Of a DNA stretch of 64,000 nucleotides, positions 1-12,530 are shown piece by piece. Every line of letters starts with the position of its first letter. Position 1 is the stretch's first letter. The DNA is from Lumbricus terrestris (Eukaryota > Annelida > Clitellata > Crassiclitellata > Lumbricidae). A program made the position numbers and the translations under genes. The stretch covers positions 45,713,099-45,777,098 of the forward strand of contig OX457039.1 of assembly GCA_949752735.1 (NCBI GenBank), read 5' to 3'. The notes under the pieces are model-generated. The model searched no databases and was not told where the DNA came from. It worked only from the letters and a program-made list of their open reading frames with translations.

Positions 1-381
1 GGCCGCAGTCGCTTCAAAGCAGTGATTGATTCCATGTACACGGCTATAGTTGATGGCCCCGTGTTTCGTTGCAAGCACTGATTTAGCATAACCATGACGA
101 TGATAATTGACTATTAAAACGGTCCACGATAGTGCAATCTCTGACGAAAACGTTGAGGCTAAATCAAATTAATAATATATGAACTCAGAATCGAGTATGA
201 AGTACTAAAACTTATATAGTAGCTACTAATGAGCATTTTTCATCTTTTCTTTGCCGCCTTGTACCGCAAGCGAAGGAACTAAAAACTTTACACGCATGTC
301 AAAATAGGACCTCTAGTCAGTTACTCGATATATTATGGCGAAAGACGATGCTATTGATGCTGTGGTACTTGTCTGCTGCAG
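1..381. other. probable intron or upstream sequence of the sushi/TM gene
   Basis: No convincing coding exon is seen here. The stretch ends in a pyrimidine-rich tract and an AG that serves as the splice acceptor of the exon beginning at 382. Earlier exons of that gene must lie to the left of the window. Confidence 0.4.
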
Positions 382-537
382 CAATCGGTTGCCCGGATGT
401 GACGAAAGCTCCACCAAACGTTTGGCTGAGGCGGGAAGTGAATAGGATGATGGCAGGATGCGTCGCATCAGAATTCACTTGGGAAATGGTCTGCGCGGGA
501 AATCGATGGGAAGGAAGTCCTATCAACTGCTCCATTG
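382..537 (+). CDS. sushi (CCP)-like cysteine-rich domain exon of a type I membrane protein
   Basis: This 156-bp exon is bounded by an acceptor (ctgctgcag at 373-381) and a donor (g|gtataa at 538). Both introns are phase 1, the usual arrangement for shuffled extracellular modules. It encodes about 52 residues with four cysteines, and the end reads TWEMVC...RWEG...NC, resembling the second half of a complement-control (sushi) repeat. The spacing between cysteines 2 and 3 is short for a standard sushi repeat, so the family call is tentative. The phase matches exactly the transmembrane exon at 1964, so this is probably the last extracellular module before the membrane. It would lie outside the cell and mediate binding. 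The ligand and gene identity are unknown, and the 5' exons are outside the window. Confidence 0.55.
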
Positions 538-549
538 GTATAATCTACT

Positions 550-719
550 ATGCCTACATATGCCTACACATGCCTGCATATGCCTACATATGCCTACATA
601 TGCCCACATATGCCTACATATGCCTACATATGCCTACATATGCCTGCATATGCCTACATATGCCTACATATGCCTACATATGCCTACATATGCCCACATA
701 ATTATGCCTACATATGCCT
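550..719. repeat. 10-bp minisatellite (TGCCTACATA)n
   Basis: About 16 copies of TGCCTACATA stand in exact 10-bp register, with C/T and A/G variants and one interruption near 700. It begins within 15 bp of the splice donor at 538. The long open frames here come from the repeat and are not genes. Confidence 0.95.
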
Positions 720-954
720 AGTCCATCATCGTTTGTGGGCGTCGGCTTTTCACTGTCACCATCATCAGTTGGCACTGCTGTTGTTATCATCATTATCGTC
801 ATCATTTATCGCCATCATTTATCGTCGTCACGCGTTATCGTCAGAATTAGCGTCATGATTTTCGTACCGTTCTCAAATCAACAGACGTTATAAAAATGAC
901 CATAATCGTCGTTTTCTTTTTCATCTTTTCTTCGTCGTCTTGCGCTGCACTTCA

Positions 955-1188
955 TCCTCACCTTTATCTTTATTTTTATCTTTATCTTCATCTTTATCTT
1001 TTTCTTTACCTTTACCTTTATCTTTAGCTTTAGCTTTATCTTTTTCTTTATCCTCATCTTTATCTTTATCCTCATCCTTATCTTTATCTTTATCTTTATC
1101 CTCATCTTTGTCTTTATCCTCATCCTTATCTTTATTTTTATCTTTATCCTCATCTTTGTCTTTATCCTCATCTTTATCTTTATCATGG
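955..1188. repeat. hexanucleotide repeat (TCTTTA / TCCTCA)n
   Basis: Alternating TCTTTA and TCCTCA hexamers run for about 230 bp and give a pyrimidine-rich strand. Open frames on both strands (poly Ser-Leu, and Lys-Ile on the complement) are by-products. Confidence 0.9.
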
Positions 1189-1963
1189 TCAGAAGCAGCA
1201 TCAACAGCAGCAGTAGCGGCATCGATGTAATCGCTGTCGTCTGAGTAATCATTGTTGTCTCACTGTTGCATTTGTTGCTATTTGTTGTTGTTGTTTGTTG
1301 TATTGTTGTTTGTTGTTGTTGTTATTTCAGTTGGTTTAATTGACGCTCGTCGCGAAGATGGATTATCGAGTCTCTCCGTTGGCGAGTATACATAAAATTA
1401 TAGGACTATACGTCATACACTGCAATGTTGGTCTATGGCTAGCGTCATCTGGTGAATGAAAGGCTGACTAGACCTCGAAGCTGCATAATAATACGAATAA
1501 CCATAATCATTTTTGTGTGTGTGTAACGAATGGGATGGACTGCTAATTAAAAATCCTGCTAAGGGGAGTTGTCAGGAAAAAATAAACATTTCCATTGACC
1601 ACGTGAAATTATGGTAAGCTTTTGTGTATAATAGCCCACGGTAGTACCGGATCGTGTGACTGAGAAAGAACTGAGTGGTAATGAGATTCATGGTTTGCTC
1701 TCTTAGCAATGATGTCTTACTTCAGGGAATAATTTCTGTTTTACTTCTATTTCAGTTCGGAAGTCAACAATTTAAGTTCTAATTATAGTTCTTCTAAAAT
1801 GTTCGGTTATACTCCTGATTCAAGTTTTTAAACTAATTTTAAGTTTTCAATTCAGTTCTTGTAATAGAATATAGCATGCTGATAGACCGGTTTACAGAGT
1901 CATTTGCAAGTGTTAAGTATACGGGTTCTGTAGAGTTCTGTATAACATTATTTTCTGTTGCAG

Positions 1964-2045
1964 GCGCGTCTATTCTCATCATCCTCGGTGTGTCTCTGGC
2001 GATTGGCCTCGTCGTTCTTCTCTTTGGTCTCTACTACATGAAAAG
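1964..2045 (+). CDS. transmembrane-helix exon of the sushi/TM gene
   Basis: An 82-bp exon lies between an acceptor (gttgcag, ending 1963) and a donor (AAAAG|GTCTCA at 2045/2046). It enters in phase 1 and leaves in phase 2. It encodes a strongly hydrophobic run (SILIILGVSLAIGLVVLLF), then LYYMK and a basic residue: a single membrane helix with a positive-inside flank. The upstream phase matches the donor at 537, and the downstream phase matches the acceptor at 3646, where the split codon becomes arginine (AG|G). Without the splice, the frame meets a stop within about 12 codons. This places the protein as type I with a C-terminal cytoplasmic tail. Confidence 0.65.
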
Positions 2046-3646
<1,601 letters not shown>

Positions 3647-4547
3647 GAGACGCGAGGGCATGCCCCTCGGGGTCAGGGGTCACCAGATGCGTGACCTCAA
3701 GCCGTTGAGTTCAGAGGCTGCGTATGAGGCTGCGAGTGTTTATGCCCGCAACACGGCCTTCGAGCCAATGCGCGTGGCGACCCAGCAGCGCTGCAGCAGT
3801 GGCAAGGCGGTGCCCATCGACGAGGGAAACGAGTACGAATACGTCTGGGATGTTCCTTCCAGCATGATGCCCACTGCAAGGGCCGCGAGGGCTCCCGATC
3901 AGGACAGCGACGAGGCCGTCGGGTTGGGAGGTGGTCGCGCAAGGCCACCGGACCTCATCAGGGCCGACAGAAGGGTGGCGGCGGCGGAGAGTAGCAGGAC
4001 TCTTCAGAAGGTCGCCCAGTGCAGCTGCCTGGCAGATGCGCCGCCGCCGCCAATGACGAAAGCTAAGCAGCACAGCTCGACGCTAGCATGCAAGCCAAAG
4101 GACACACGTTCGACGCCCGTCACCCGGTTCGCAAGCCTCGAGAGTCGGTCGAGAATGGGAGGACGAAGAGAGGTGGGAGGAGGAGCAGGGAGGAAGATGG
4201 ACGATTTAAAGGAGATGGGAGGATTGGGAGGAGCAGTGGGTGGTGGGGATGGGTGGGATTCTGGGGTGGATGCGCTGAGGGTGTGTCGACACTGTGGGCA
4301 TTCGGTGGCCGACCAGCCTTCGACCTCCGAGGTCATGCGTTTGACCCCGACCAGCGCCACGGTGACCCGCCGACCTTTCCCAGGAAGCAGTGGTGCAGCG
4401 ATGACGACGAAGACGACGACAAGACCAACCATCGAGACATCCGGTGGAGGAAGAAGGAGTGGTCCAGGTGGAGCGACCATGTCTGGAGCCGCCACCGCCG
4501 CGTCGAATGTTGCGCCTACGACTTTACCACGATTGCAAAGACATTAG
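3647..4547 (+). CDS. cytoplasmic-tail exon (terminal coding exon) of the sushi/TM gene
   Basis: The acceptor ends at 3646 and the exon enters in phase 2, completing the arginine codon begun at 2044. It continues for about 300 codons to TAG at 4545-4547. The first third looks like ordinary coding sequence and holds a tyrosine cluster (NEYEYVWDV) and acidic and proline-containing stretches, as expected for a signalling tail. The last third is Gly/Arg/Thr-rich and close to low complexity. The DNA is clearly more GC-rich than the flanking introns, which supports real coding. I do not recognise the family. The true 3' end could also be changed by a further splice before 4547. Confidence 0.5.
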
Positions 4548-4583
4548 GATCCGCCGACGTGGCAACTGCCAACCATCGCCTAT

Positions 4584-4693
4584 GCAGCCATGGCAACCAG
4601 TCATTGCAGCCATGGCAACCAGTCATTGCAGCCATGGCAACCAGTCATTGCAGCCATGGCAACCAGTCATTGCAGCCATGGCAACCAATCATT
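4584..4693. repeat. 22-bp minisatellite, five copies
   Basis: Five head-to-tail copies of a 22-bp unit containing GCAGCCATGGCAACCAG lie in exact register. It starts 37 bp after the presumed stop codon, so it may fall in the 3' UTR of the sushi/TM gene. Confidence 0.95.
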
Positions 4694-4794
4694 CCTGTAT
4701 ATTAAGTCAGTTCAAGAACTCTATACACGAAAACCACCACAGTGATGCCTACAGATGGCTTTCGCAACAGAGGATATGTATAAATATATAAATA

Positions 4795-4840
4795 GAGAGA
4801 GAGAGACAGACAGGCAGACAGACAGACAGACAGAGAGAAA
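4795..4840. repeat. GAGA/CAGA microsatellite
   Basis: Short tract of GAGA followed by CAGACAGA tetranucleotides. Confidence 0.9.
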
Positions 4841-5283
4841 TAGAGATGCTGTTGTTAATGTATATATTTAATTATCGCATATAATTATAGACTTAATACA
4901 TTGTATGCATATTTATGCCATTTATGACATGTATGAATGTATACAGACATAATACAAGACTATTTATGCAGCGCAATTTTGAAATCTGAAACAATACAAT
5001 AGCTCTTATACAGGTTCGATTCAGTGTAAGTGGAGCATTGCTTCTATAGCGCCTTTTTATTTTAAAAATCAGGTTAAACAAGCAGAATTTGCATCATAAG
5101 CAAAAATATTCTGAACTTACATGCGTCAGCGGTAGGCATGCAGTAGCTGTTGTAGGCCATAATCAGGACATATGCATGATCACGTAGGTTATGCTCATGC
5201 AAGGTATATATGTATATTATATCCATTTTGTTTGAGATATTATTTCATCCTTTGGGCGGTAATAATTAAAACGTCGAAAGGTA

Positions 5284-6240
5284 AACATTAAATAAAAAAC
5301 ATTACTATAATTAGTAAACATTAAATAGTAAACATTAAATAGTAAGCACAAAAATAGTAAACATTACTATAAATAGTAAACATTAAATAGTAAACATTAA
5401 ATAGTAAACATTAAATAGTAAACATTACTATATATAGTAAACATCAAATAGTAAACATTAAATAGTAAACATTAAATAGTAAACATCAAATAGTAAACAT
5501 TAATTAGCAAACAATAAATAGTAAACATTAAATAGTAAACATTAATGAGTAAACATTGAATAGTAGCCTAAGCATTAAATAGTAAACAATAAATAGTAAA
5601 CATTAATTTAATAGTAAACATTAAATAGTAAACATTAAATAGTAAACATTAATTAGCAAACAATAAATAGTATACATTAAATAGTAAACATTAATGAGTA
5701 AACATTGAATAGTAGCCTAAGCATTAAATAGTAAACAATAAATAGTAAACATTAATTTAGTAGTAAACATTAAATAGTAAACATTAAATAGTAAACATTA
5801 CTATATATAGTAAACATCAAATAGTAAACATTAAATAGTAAACATTAAATAGTAAACATCAAATAGTAAACATTAAATGGTAAACATTAAATAGTATACA
5901 TTAAATAGTAAACATTAATGAGTAAGCATTGAATAGTAGCCTAAGCATTAAATAGTAAACAATAAATAGTAAACATTAATTTAATAGTAAACATTAAATA
6001 GTAAACATTAAATAATAAACATCAAATAGTAAACAATAAATAGTAAACATTAATTTAATAGTAAACATTAAATAGTAAACATTAAATAATAAACATCAAA
6101 TAGTAAACATTAAATAGTAAACATTAAATAGTATACATTAAATAGTAAACATTAATGAGTAAGCATTGAATAGTAGCCTGAGCATTAAATAGTAAACAAT
6201 AAATAGTAAACATTAAATAGTATAGGCCTACATTAAATAG
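5284..6240. repeat. AT-rich satellite, 14-bp unit with higher-order structure
   Basis: Nearly 1 kb is built from AAATAGTAAACATT-type units of 14 bp. A longer block that includes GAATAGTAGCCTAAGCATT recurs near 5555, 5704 and 5930, with a mutated copy near 6165, so sets of units were duplicated together. Single copies carry short insertions at TA dinucleotides (see findings). Confidence 0.95.
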
Positions 6241-6696
6241 TCCCAGTGATATTATTTAAATAATTGCGGATGACACCAATGCTATGCAAGCATTAATGCT
6301 AGTATAAAATGCATATACCATAAGCTTAGTTAATAACAAAGTCATGGCATCATTACAGTAGCGTATTGTTTCGGGCATTTAGATTCACAGGAACATAGGA
6401 GAAGAAGGGAGAAGAAGGATGAAGAAGAAGAGGAGATGGAAGAGAAAAATGGAAAAGAAAAATTCTAGGTAGGTTTTTGGCAATGGTGATCGACGACAGC
6501 AGAGAGCGATGTCGTAAAAAAGGAAATAATATATAATAATATAGGCCCTACGTGAGCTCGGCAGACTTATCAAGTCGCAATTATTTGATAGATTCACGAG
6601 GAGATGCAAAACCATGCAATGCGAAAAGATCTTTCCCAGCTTTTTTGTACAGTTTATGATCGAAGATCCATTGATTATATATAGTTCGCCTATATA

Positions 6697-7907
6697 CACT
6701 GTGGTTCAAAAAAAACTAAGCCAAATTGTTTTTCATATATCTCTAATACCTGATGACATATCACGCACAAATTTTTCAAATATTTAGAGAATTGGACCAA
6801 GAATATGAATCCAAAATTTCACGAGATAAAGTTGAACGGATAAAAAGATATGAATCTTTAAACTTCATATGCCGAAATTTCAGTTTACAAGCAATTTTCT
6901 GCTAGATTCGATAAAAAAGTAGGCCAAACTGTTTTTCTTACATCTCTAACGCCTGATAAGATATCAAGCTAAAAGTTTCTCAATATTTAGGGAATTGCAC
7001 CAAGAACAGGATTCCAAAATATCATGTCATAAATTTGAATGGATAGAAAGATATGGTTATTTCAACTTCATCACCCGAAATATCAGTTTTCATCAAGTGT
7101 CTGTTACGGTTTCGACGCTTGGTCGTTCCCATTTAGTCTTCATTGATCCTGGAGTAAAATTAATGGAGCCTATTATCGCGACGTTCTGCTGTCACAACAC
7201 TTTCTACCTGTAATCAGAAACCTAGCCCCAGAAGGCTGCTTTGTTTTTCAAGAGGACAGTGCCCCAGCCCACAGAGCCAAAGAAACCATCGAAATGCTGA
7301 CAAGAGATGCCAGACTTCATTTCTCCCACATTATGGCCTCCGAACAGCCCAGATTTGAATCCTGTCGACTACAAAGTGTGGAGCGTGATGCAAGACCGAG
7401 TCTACCAGACAACAATCCATGATATAAGCGATCTGAAGCAATGCTTGTTGGAAGTGTGGGATGACCTGGACCAGAGGATAATCGACGTTGCTGCTGCCAT
7501 TGCAATAGCGTCAGCGCTTCCAGGCTTGCGTGCAAGCAGGAGGAGGACATTTTGAGCAGCTTATTTAATGAAATAATCAAACCATACTGTTGAAATCATA
7601 TTGTTAGTTCAATTATCTACATATCTGGAAAATTTTGGAATGATTAATTATCAGGCCATAAAGATAATGAGAAAAGTTTGACTTACATTTTATTGAATCT
7701 AACAGAAAATTGCTTGTAAACTGAAATTTCGGCATATGAAGTTTGAAGATTCATAACTTTTTATCCGTTCAACTTTATCTCATGAAATTTTGGAATAATA
7801 TTGTTGGTCCAATTCTCTAAATATTTGGAAAATTTTAGCGTGATATGTTGTCAGGCATTAGAGATATATGAAAAACAATTTGGCTTAGTTTTTTTTGAAC
7901 CACGGTG
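6697..7907 (+). mobile_element. Tc1/mariner-type DNA transposon, inactive
   Basis: The element is flanked by TA (6695-6696 and 7908-7909). Its termini are inverted repeats about 210 bp long: CACTGTGGTTCAAAAAAAAC on the left pairs with a right end closing in ...GAACCACGGTG, and the arms stay recognisable in to the GAAAATTGCTTGTAAACTG region near 7710. It carries the C-terminal half of a mariner-type transposase, broken by frameshifts. TA target, long TIRs and transposase all agree on the superfamily. Confidence 0.88.
7140..7560 (+). pseudogene. mariner-type transposase fragment, frameshifted
   Basis: Reading the frames together gives a catalytic-core remnant of a DDE/D transposase. One frame contains FVFQEDSAPAHRA around 7255, with the second catalytic Asp. 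A different frame contains WPPNSPDLNPVDYKVW around 7330-7375, with the third Asp. The two acidic codons are about 32 codons apart with at least one frameshift between them, near the DD34D-DD37D spacing of the mariner group. The N-terminal DNA-binding half was not found, so the copy cannot make active enzyme. It sits between the long TIRs of the 6697-7907 element. Confidence 0.85.
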
Positions 7908-7909
7908 TA

Positions 7910-8185
7910 TAACTATAAGCAGACGATTGGTTTTGAATATTGAGCAACTGATATTTTCACATTTTTTCGCTATAGATTTTCATTATGACATTTGGACATT
8001 TAAATCTACTTGTAGTAATGTTCAGATTTAATGATGTTCTTAAGTGAATGATATTGAAGACGTTAGTTTTAACTGAATAAAATGTGCAGGCAGGGAAAGC
8101 TGCAGTGATTTACACGCAGAAGGATCTTATGATCCGCGCCTCAGATTCACACTTTGGTGTGACCTTGCGCGCGTTATAAATTTAT

Positions 8186-8276
<91 letters not shown>

Positions 8277-8710
8277 ATAAATTGTTAAATTATATATATT
8301 CAAACAACCTTATGGAATTGCATCTGCAGTTTGGTCGTCTAACGTTTCATGGGAATCATGCCACTCTTTCTGCCCTCCATTTGCATCGTTATGTCAAACG
8401 TTGCAGCTTATAGTTAGACGATGAGGCGGTATAAATACAAATTTATACAATTGAATTTGACGAAGACTTTTACCAGATCCGAAGTCAGTTCAGATGTCTG
8501 ATTTGAAGCCTGTCAATACGAGGCACATGCACTGTGGGTGTTCGAGGTAGGCCTATAGATCTATACGGTCTAGCATTTGGCGTATAATGGACCGTCTCTT
8601 CGCCTCCATCCAATTTGCTTATTATAGCCAATTTCTCATCCAGAGGCTTTTCACACGTAGGCTCTCACTCCATGTATAGACTATGCAGGCTTCTAAGCGC
8701 GATCCGGGAC
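7910..8710. other. intergenic DNA with (TAA)n
   Basis: AT-rich DNA containing the TAA microsatellite listed next. No open frame with recognisable content. Confidence 0.5.
8187..8277. repeat. (TAA)n microsatellite
   Basis: About 90 bp of TAA/AAT triplets with a single internal variant near 8263. Confidence 0.95.
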
Positions 8711-8711
8711 C

Positions 8712-9475
8712 AGCTTCAGTGCATGGCTTGGCATAGGTGACCGCATAAATTTCAAACTTTGTATCCTAATGTACAAATGCCTCAACAATTGCGCACTATG
8801 CTACCTCGTGGACAGCATCAAACCGTTTGCAGACGATCCAAGTATACGTTCCGACTGTGATCGTCCAAGACCGCCCCTGTCACGAAATAGAGTATCCCCC
8901 GTATTAATTGTATCCCCCCAAATAAAAAAAGGCGAAAAAACCGCTTCCGAGTGTATTTTTTCTTACAAATTAATTTTCATCTGCTTTGTTTTGAATAATG
9001 ACACTAACAGGTATGTTTATTCCTACTAGATAATTAGGTTTACCCTGTTTTTAGAGCACTTAAAACATTTAAAACACTTAAGAACACTCAGAGTCATTAA
9101 ATAAATTCGAGTTTCCTTTATCTGAGCATTGCCTATAGGACACTTAGAACAGTCACTTTAAATTTTGATTATAGCATAAAAAAAATTTATTATGCGCATT
9201 TTTCAAAAAAGGGGATAGAATGGTTTATCCCCCCGGATAGTATAGACCGGTTAATTCCATCCGGGGGGATGGATTAATTCACCCCCCCCCCCCAGATAGC
9301 TTTCAGGGGGATACTCCGTTTCGTGTCACCGGCGTGTCCGTTCTTGCGACCAAGACTAAAATGGGTGATCGCGCCTTTCGTTCGGGCCGTAGGTCCACGC
9401 GCCTGGAACAGTCTTCCATCAACTATCCAGGAAATCAAAATTGTTGTTGTTTTTCGTTTTTGTTTTGCTGCTGCA
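8712..9475 (+). pseudogene. non-LTR retrotransposon 3' ORF remnant, split by a MITE
   Basis: Two separated pieces resemble the extreme C-terminus of non-LTR (Jockey/CR1 superfamily) reverse transcriptase ORFs. The left piece (8712-8882) reads INFKLC...MYKCLNNCALCYLVD. The right piece (9324-9475) reads PFVRAVGPRAWNSLPSTIQEI, the usual closing WNSLP motif. Between them lies a complete 441-bp MITE with a 5-bp target duplication, and without it the pieces are contiguous. The RT core is absent: this is a 5'-truncated, decayed copy. Confidence 0.75.
8883..9323. mobile_element. 441-bp MITE with TIR CGAAA(TA/CG)GAGTATCCCCC
   Basis: The left end CGAAATAGAGTATCCCCC and the right end GGGGGATACTCCGTTTCG are inverted repeats differing at two positions. 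The flanks 8878-8882 and 9324-9328 are both TGTCA, a 5-bp target duplication inside the retrotransposon remnant. There is no coding capacity. Runs of C near both ends (8915 and 9282) extend the inverted symmetry. The superfamily is not fixed by these features. Confidence 0.88.
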
Positions 9476-9859
9476 TGCTGTATAGTAGGGTATAGCAAGA
9501 AAAATGTTTTCGTTGAAAATGAACTTTGGCATAACTTAAAAGGTTGCTCCAGGTCCTAAATGAAAGAACTGAAGAAAAATTGCATCAAATTTATGGCATC
9601 TAACTTTGCCGCCGAGCACCTGAAGTTTAGTCTACTTTCGCGGCTGCAAACCATGGCAAAAACACGCACAGTGCAAACATGAGAACGTTGGTCATGGAGA
9701 AACAGACAGAAAAGAAAGAGAAAAAAAGAGAATAACTATAAGAAAAAGAGAATAATTATAATAATTTATTAAAAATCTCAAGGACTGTGTAAAGTATAGA
9801 TGATACAACAGACAATGAATCCATCTGTGGTACAGTTGACTCCGATTCCAGAGTGTCAG

Positions 9860-10970
9860 AATCATTGAGGATGTTCATTATGCGATCTGACGGAGAAACA
9901 TGCTCTCGCTACACCAAGTCACTCCAGCTTTGTCAAGGGAATGTGACTGCAGATATAGTTTCTGCAATGCAGTCGGTGCTGCACTTGCAACAGAAGTGGG
10001 TCTACTTGTGGACTATGAAATTGTGACTACTGACGACTTCAGCTACTGACAGATTGTGAGAAGAGAGAGAGAAAGCTTCCGTTAAACATTTTATCCGATG
10101 GAAGAGGAGAAAAGCGCGAAGCTGCAGCATTGTATTTTGATGCTGGGACAGATATAACTGTAATACTGAATGTTTTCACTCATAAATATCAAATAATGGA
10201 AGAGTATGCATGTTTCATACGAGGACAAGGCATATCTCTCCAAGGAGTGGACTAGCCGCAGGAATTTTCGAAGCAATGCATGACTTTTTGTCTGATTGGC
10301 CTAATGATATTTCTTTCGGTTCAATAATAGCTGTTAGCTGTGATGGAACGACGGTAAATACAGGAAAGCATGCATGCTGGAACAATGGAATAAGAAAGCT
10401 GGAGCTACATGCAAGACGTCCTCTCCAGTGGTTCATCTGCATGTTCCATTTCAATGGGTTGATGTTACGACATGTATTATTTGTTCATCATTTTATCAAG
10501 CTTCCTACCATACTTAAAGAGAAAGGTTGTTGAATGTATTCAAAAGAATGGCTACTATGGCTACCCAGAAAATGTTTAAGTGAATATGATGATTGATGAG
10601 AGAAAAACACGCATAACTGGTTGCCAGAAGAATTAAGATAGCAAGGGAAACTGATCGCTGTCCATTAGCATTTCAGGTGATAGGCCTACAAGAACATTCA
10701 CAATCCCAAAACTGAATTTAGTAGCCACTGTCTACTGTGTTCCAGTTAACTGGTTGGATTGTTCCAGACTTGAACCTCCAATAACTTGCAAGTTTAAGAA
10801 AAATGAACTTCAGGTATCCATTAAAACTGGCAGTATGTTAGATCTTGAAAAATACCATTGCCACAAGCATGCAGTCAAAGTTGCTACAGGTAGTATAGAT
10901 ACAGCAAGGTCAGTTTGTGACAAAGAGCGTATAAAGAAGGCCACATTCGAACAAAGCGCGAATCCATAGA
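9860..10970 (+). pseudogene. decayed transposase-like gene (CDGT..NTG family)
   Basis: Fragments in different frames suggest one ancient protein. The clearest piece, 10290-10480, reads SIIAVSCDGTTVNTGKHACW and then RRPLQWFICMFHFN, a layout like the aspartate-containing D-x-T-x-x-N-x-G motif and following His region of elements A and B. Upstream, near 9960-10020, is a piece ending EIVTTDDF. Stops and frameshifts separate the pieces. I believe this is a distant relative of the elements at 42-44 and 53-56 kb, judged from the motif layout only. No terminal repeats were located. Confidence 0.5.
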
Positions 10971-10974
10971 AACA

Positions 10975-12302
10975 TGGTCAAATATACCACAACAAGTGAG
11001 TGGACTATATAACATGGGTGAAACGCATTGTCAGCATTTGAACATTTTGTGAAGCGCAATTAAAGACCACAAGGTTTTTTCAGCCTTAATGATATTTTAC
11101 ATTTTTTAAAGTTAGAATATTGCATTAAATGACGTCACATAACTGGAGGGGAGAGGGTCAGTGGACACACATCTATGACGATTTGTGACGGTCCATTGCT
11201 AGATATCATATGACTTTTGTTTTAACGTGTGACGAGGGGTCAAGGGGAATCGCCCTAAAGTGCGTGACGTCGTTTATGGACGACCCCTTGTTTGTAGCTC
11301 ATAGATGTCGGAATTGCCAAACAAATTCACATGCTGTGCCATAAAATGTGGCTCACAATATTCCTATTGTTAGGCCTTATTACTACTTCAGATAAGAAAA
11401 TAGTCAAATTTTAGCAGTGTCAATGCAATGCTCAATAGTACGGTGTACTCGACTAACTTCAGGGCCATGGCGGCAAAGTTAAGCAGCAAGTCAGAAACAA
11501 AATTTCTATACCAGACACTATCCTATAGATAGGAGCAACAAATTAATGTATGCCAAACATGATCCTTTATCGTCAATATGACCTATTATACATATATTAA
11601 TTTTAATTATGGTATATCACCGGACAGACGAATTTAAAAATGGCTCTAGCTATCAAAAGATCTCACGCAATTCCATCCTGCCGCATTAGGCCTACGGCTA
11701 TCCTGAGGTTCAACGGACCCTAGCGAATGCAACGGTGATCAACACCATCGACTAGCGAAGAACGGCAGTAGCCATACTGAGAGGTCCGTATAGGCATGAG
11801 ATGGAGGTATACGAGACACCAGCAAACGGAACAACATTTTAGACATGACCACCAAGATGATTGTCATTCAGTTTCGTAATAATGTTTAGTAATCTGGAGT
11901 TGGCAAATGTTGAAAATCGAATAAACTTACTAATGTGTTCGCAAAATGAGATTTTCTTCGTTGAATAATGTAGGCCTATTCTAGACGTTGCTCTAAGTCG
12001 AAAAACGTGTTCGCTCGCTCCTTGCATCCCGTATTTTCAATTTCCGATTTCTATCTGTTGTTATTTTCCGCGATAGGTGCTGCAAACGCACCACTATAGT
12101 GCGTTCCAAGTCCCTGAATTGCACTCCAAGTGAAACCTTGCTCTCTTAGCGTTTCTGATCAATCTTAATTAACCGTGTAACACCTAAACCCAAACCTCAA
12201 CATGATTTCTCTTTAAGTTGCCTAGCAATCTCTCTCAAGGTCTTTCATTCAATACTGCGTTCAATTTCAAACATAAATGTCTTATGGGTCATCTTTTTCA
12301 TT
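10975..12302. other. intergenic DNA without recognised gene
   Basis: Non-repetitive AT-rich sequence. The part around 11140-11290, with repeated TGACG-containing words and GGACGACCCCTTG, looks like the end of an old dispersed repeat but could not be classified. No splice-supported exon or long open frame is seen. Confidence 0.4.
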
Positions 12303-12307
12303 GTATC

Positions 12308-12493
12308 TGTTGGAATGCAGAGCTTTATTCACGATTAAAGGAGATAAAGATTGTCACATGTCATCTTAACTATAGCACAAAACACGGAACGGAGAAGAAG
12401 AAGGAAGTGACGTATAACATAGACTAAATTATATAGAGTCATCTACAGTCATCTATGCTAGCGCCATCTAGAATGTGTATCATTATTCCAACA
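12308..12493 (-). repeat. copia 3' LTR
   Basis: 186-bp terminal repeat with TG...CA ends and 9-bp terminal inverted repeats (TGTTGGAAT/ATTCCAACA). It matches the other LTR without a difference that I can see, and it is downstream of the polyprotein on the minus strand. Confidence 0.97.
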
Positions 12494-12503
12494 CCCCCAC
12501 TTT
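12494..12503 (-). promoter_or_regulatory. copia polypurine tract
   Basis: On the minus strand AAAGTGGGGG abuts the 3' LTR directly, in the position and with the composition expected of the plus-strand primer. Confidence 0.8.
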
Positions 12504-12530
12504 ATACACACTCAGAAAATTAGGTTAGTG

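Larger units (their letters stand above)
538..1963 (+). other. intron with two tandem repeats
   Basis: The interval runs from a GT donor (538) to an AG acceptor (1963; ttctgttgcag). Besides the two repeat tracts listed separately it holds GTT-rich DNA around 1260-1330. No other coding potential is seen. Confidence 0.5.
4548..6690. other. 3' flank with minisatellites and AT-rich satellite
   Basis: After the stop at 4547 there is a 22-bp minisatellite, a GA/CAGA tract and a large AT-rich satellite, each listed separately. Otherwise AT-rich DNA is seen, with no gene. The 6380-6690 part is purine-rich and also shows nothing recognisable. Confidence 0.6.

Noticed and set aside
550..719. Regular short repeats resembling a CRISPR array
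   Set aside because: Contiguous 10-bp tandem units without spacers. The same applies to 4584-4693 and 60245-60411, and the genome is eukaryotic.
4004..4495. 163-codon minus-strand frame
   Set aside because: Antisense shadow of the GC-rich tail exon at 3647-4547.
11090..11340. Possible repeat end with TGACG words and GGACGACCCCTTG
   Set aside because: It resembles dispersed-repeat sequence, but no boundaries, duplication or coding support could be found, so it is not called as an element.
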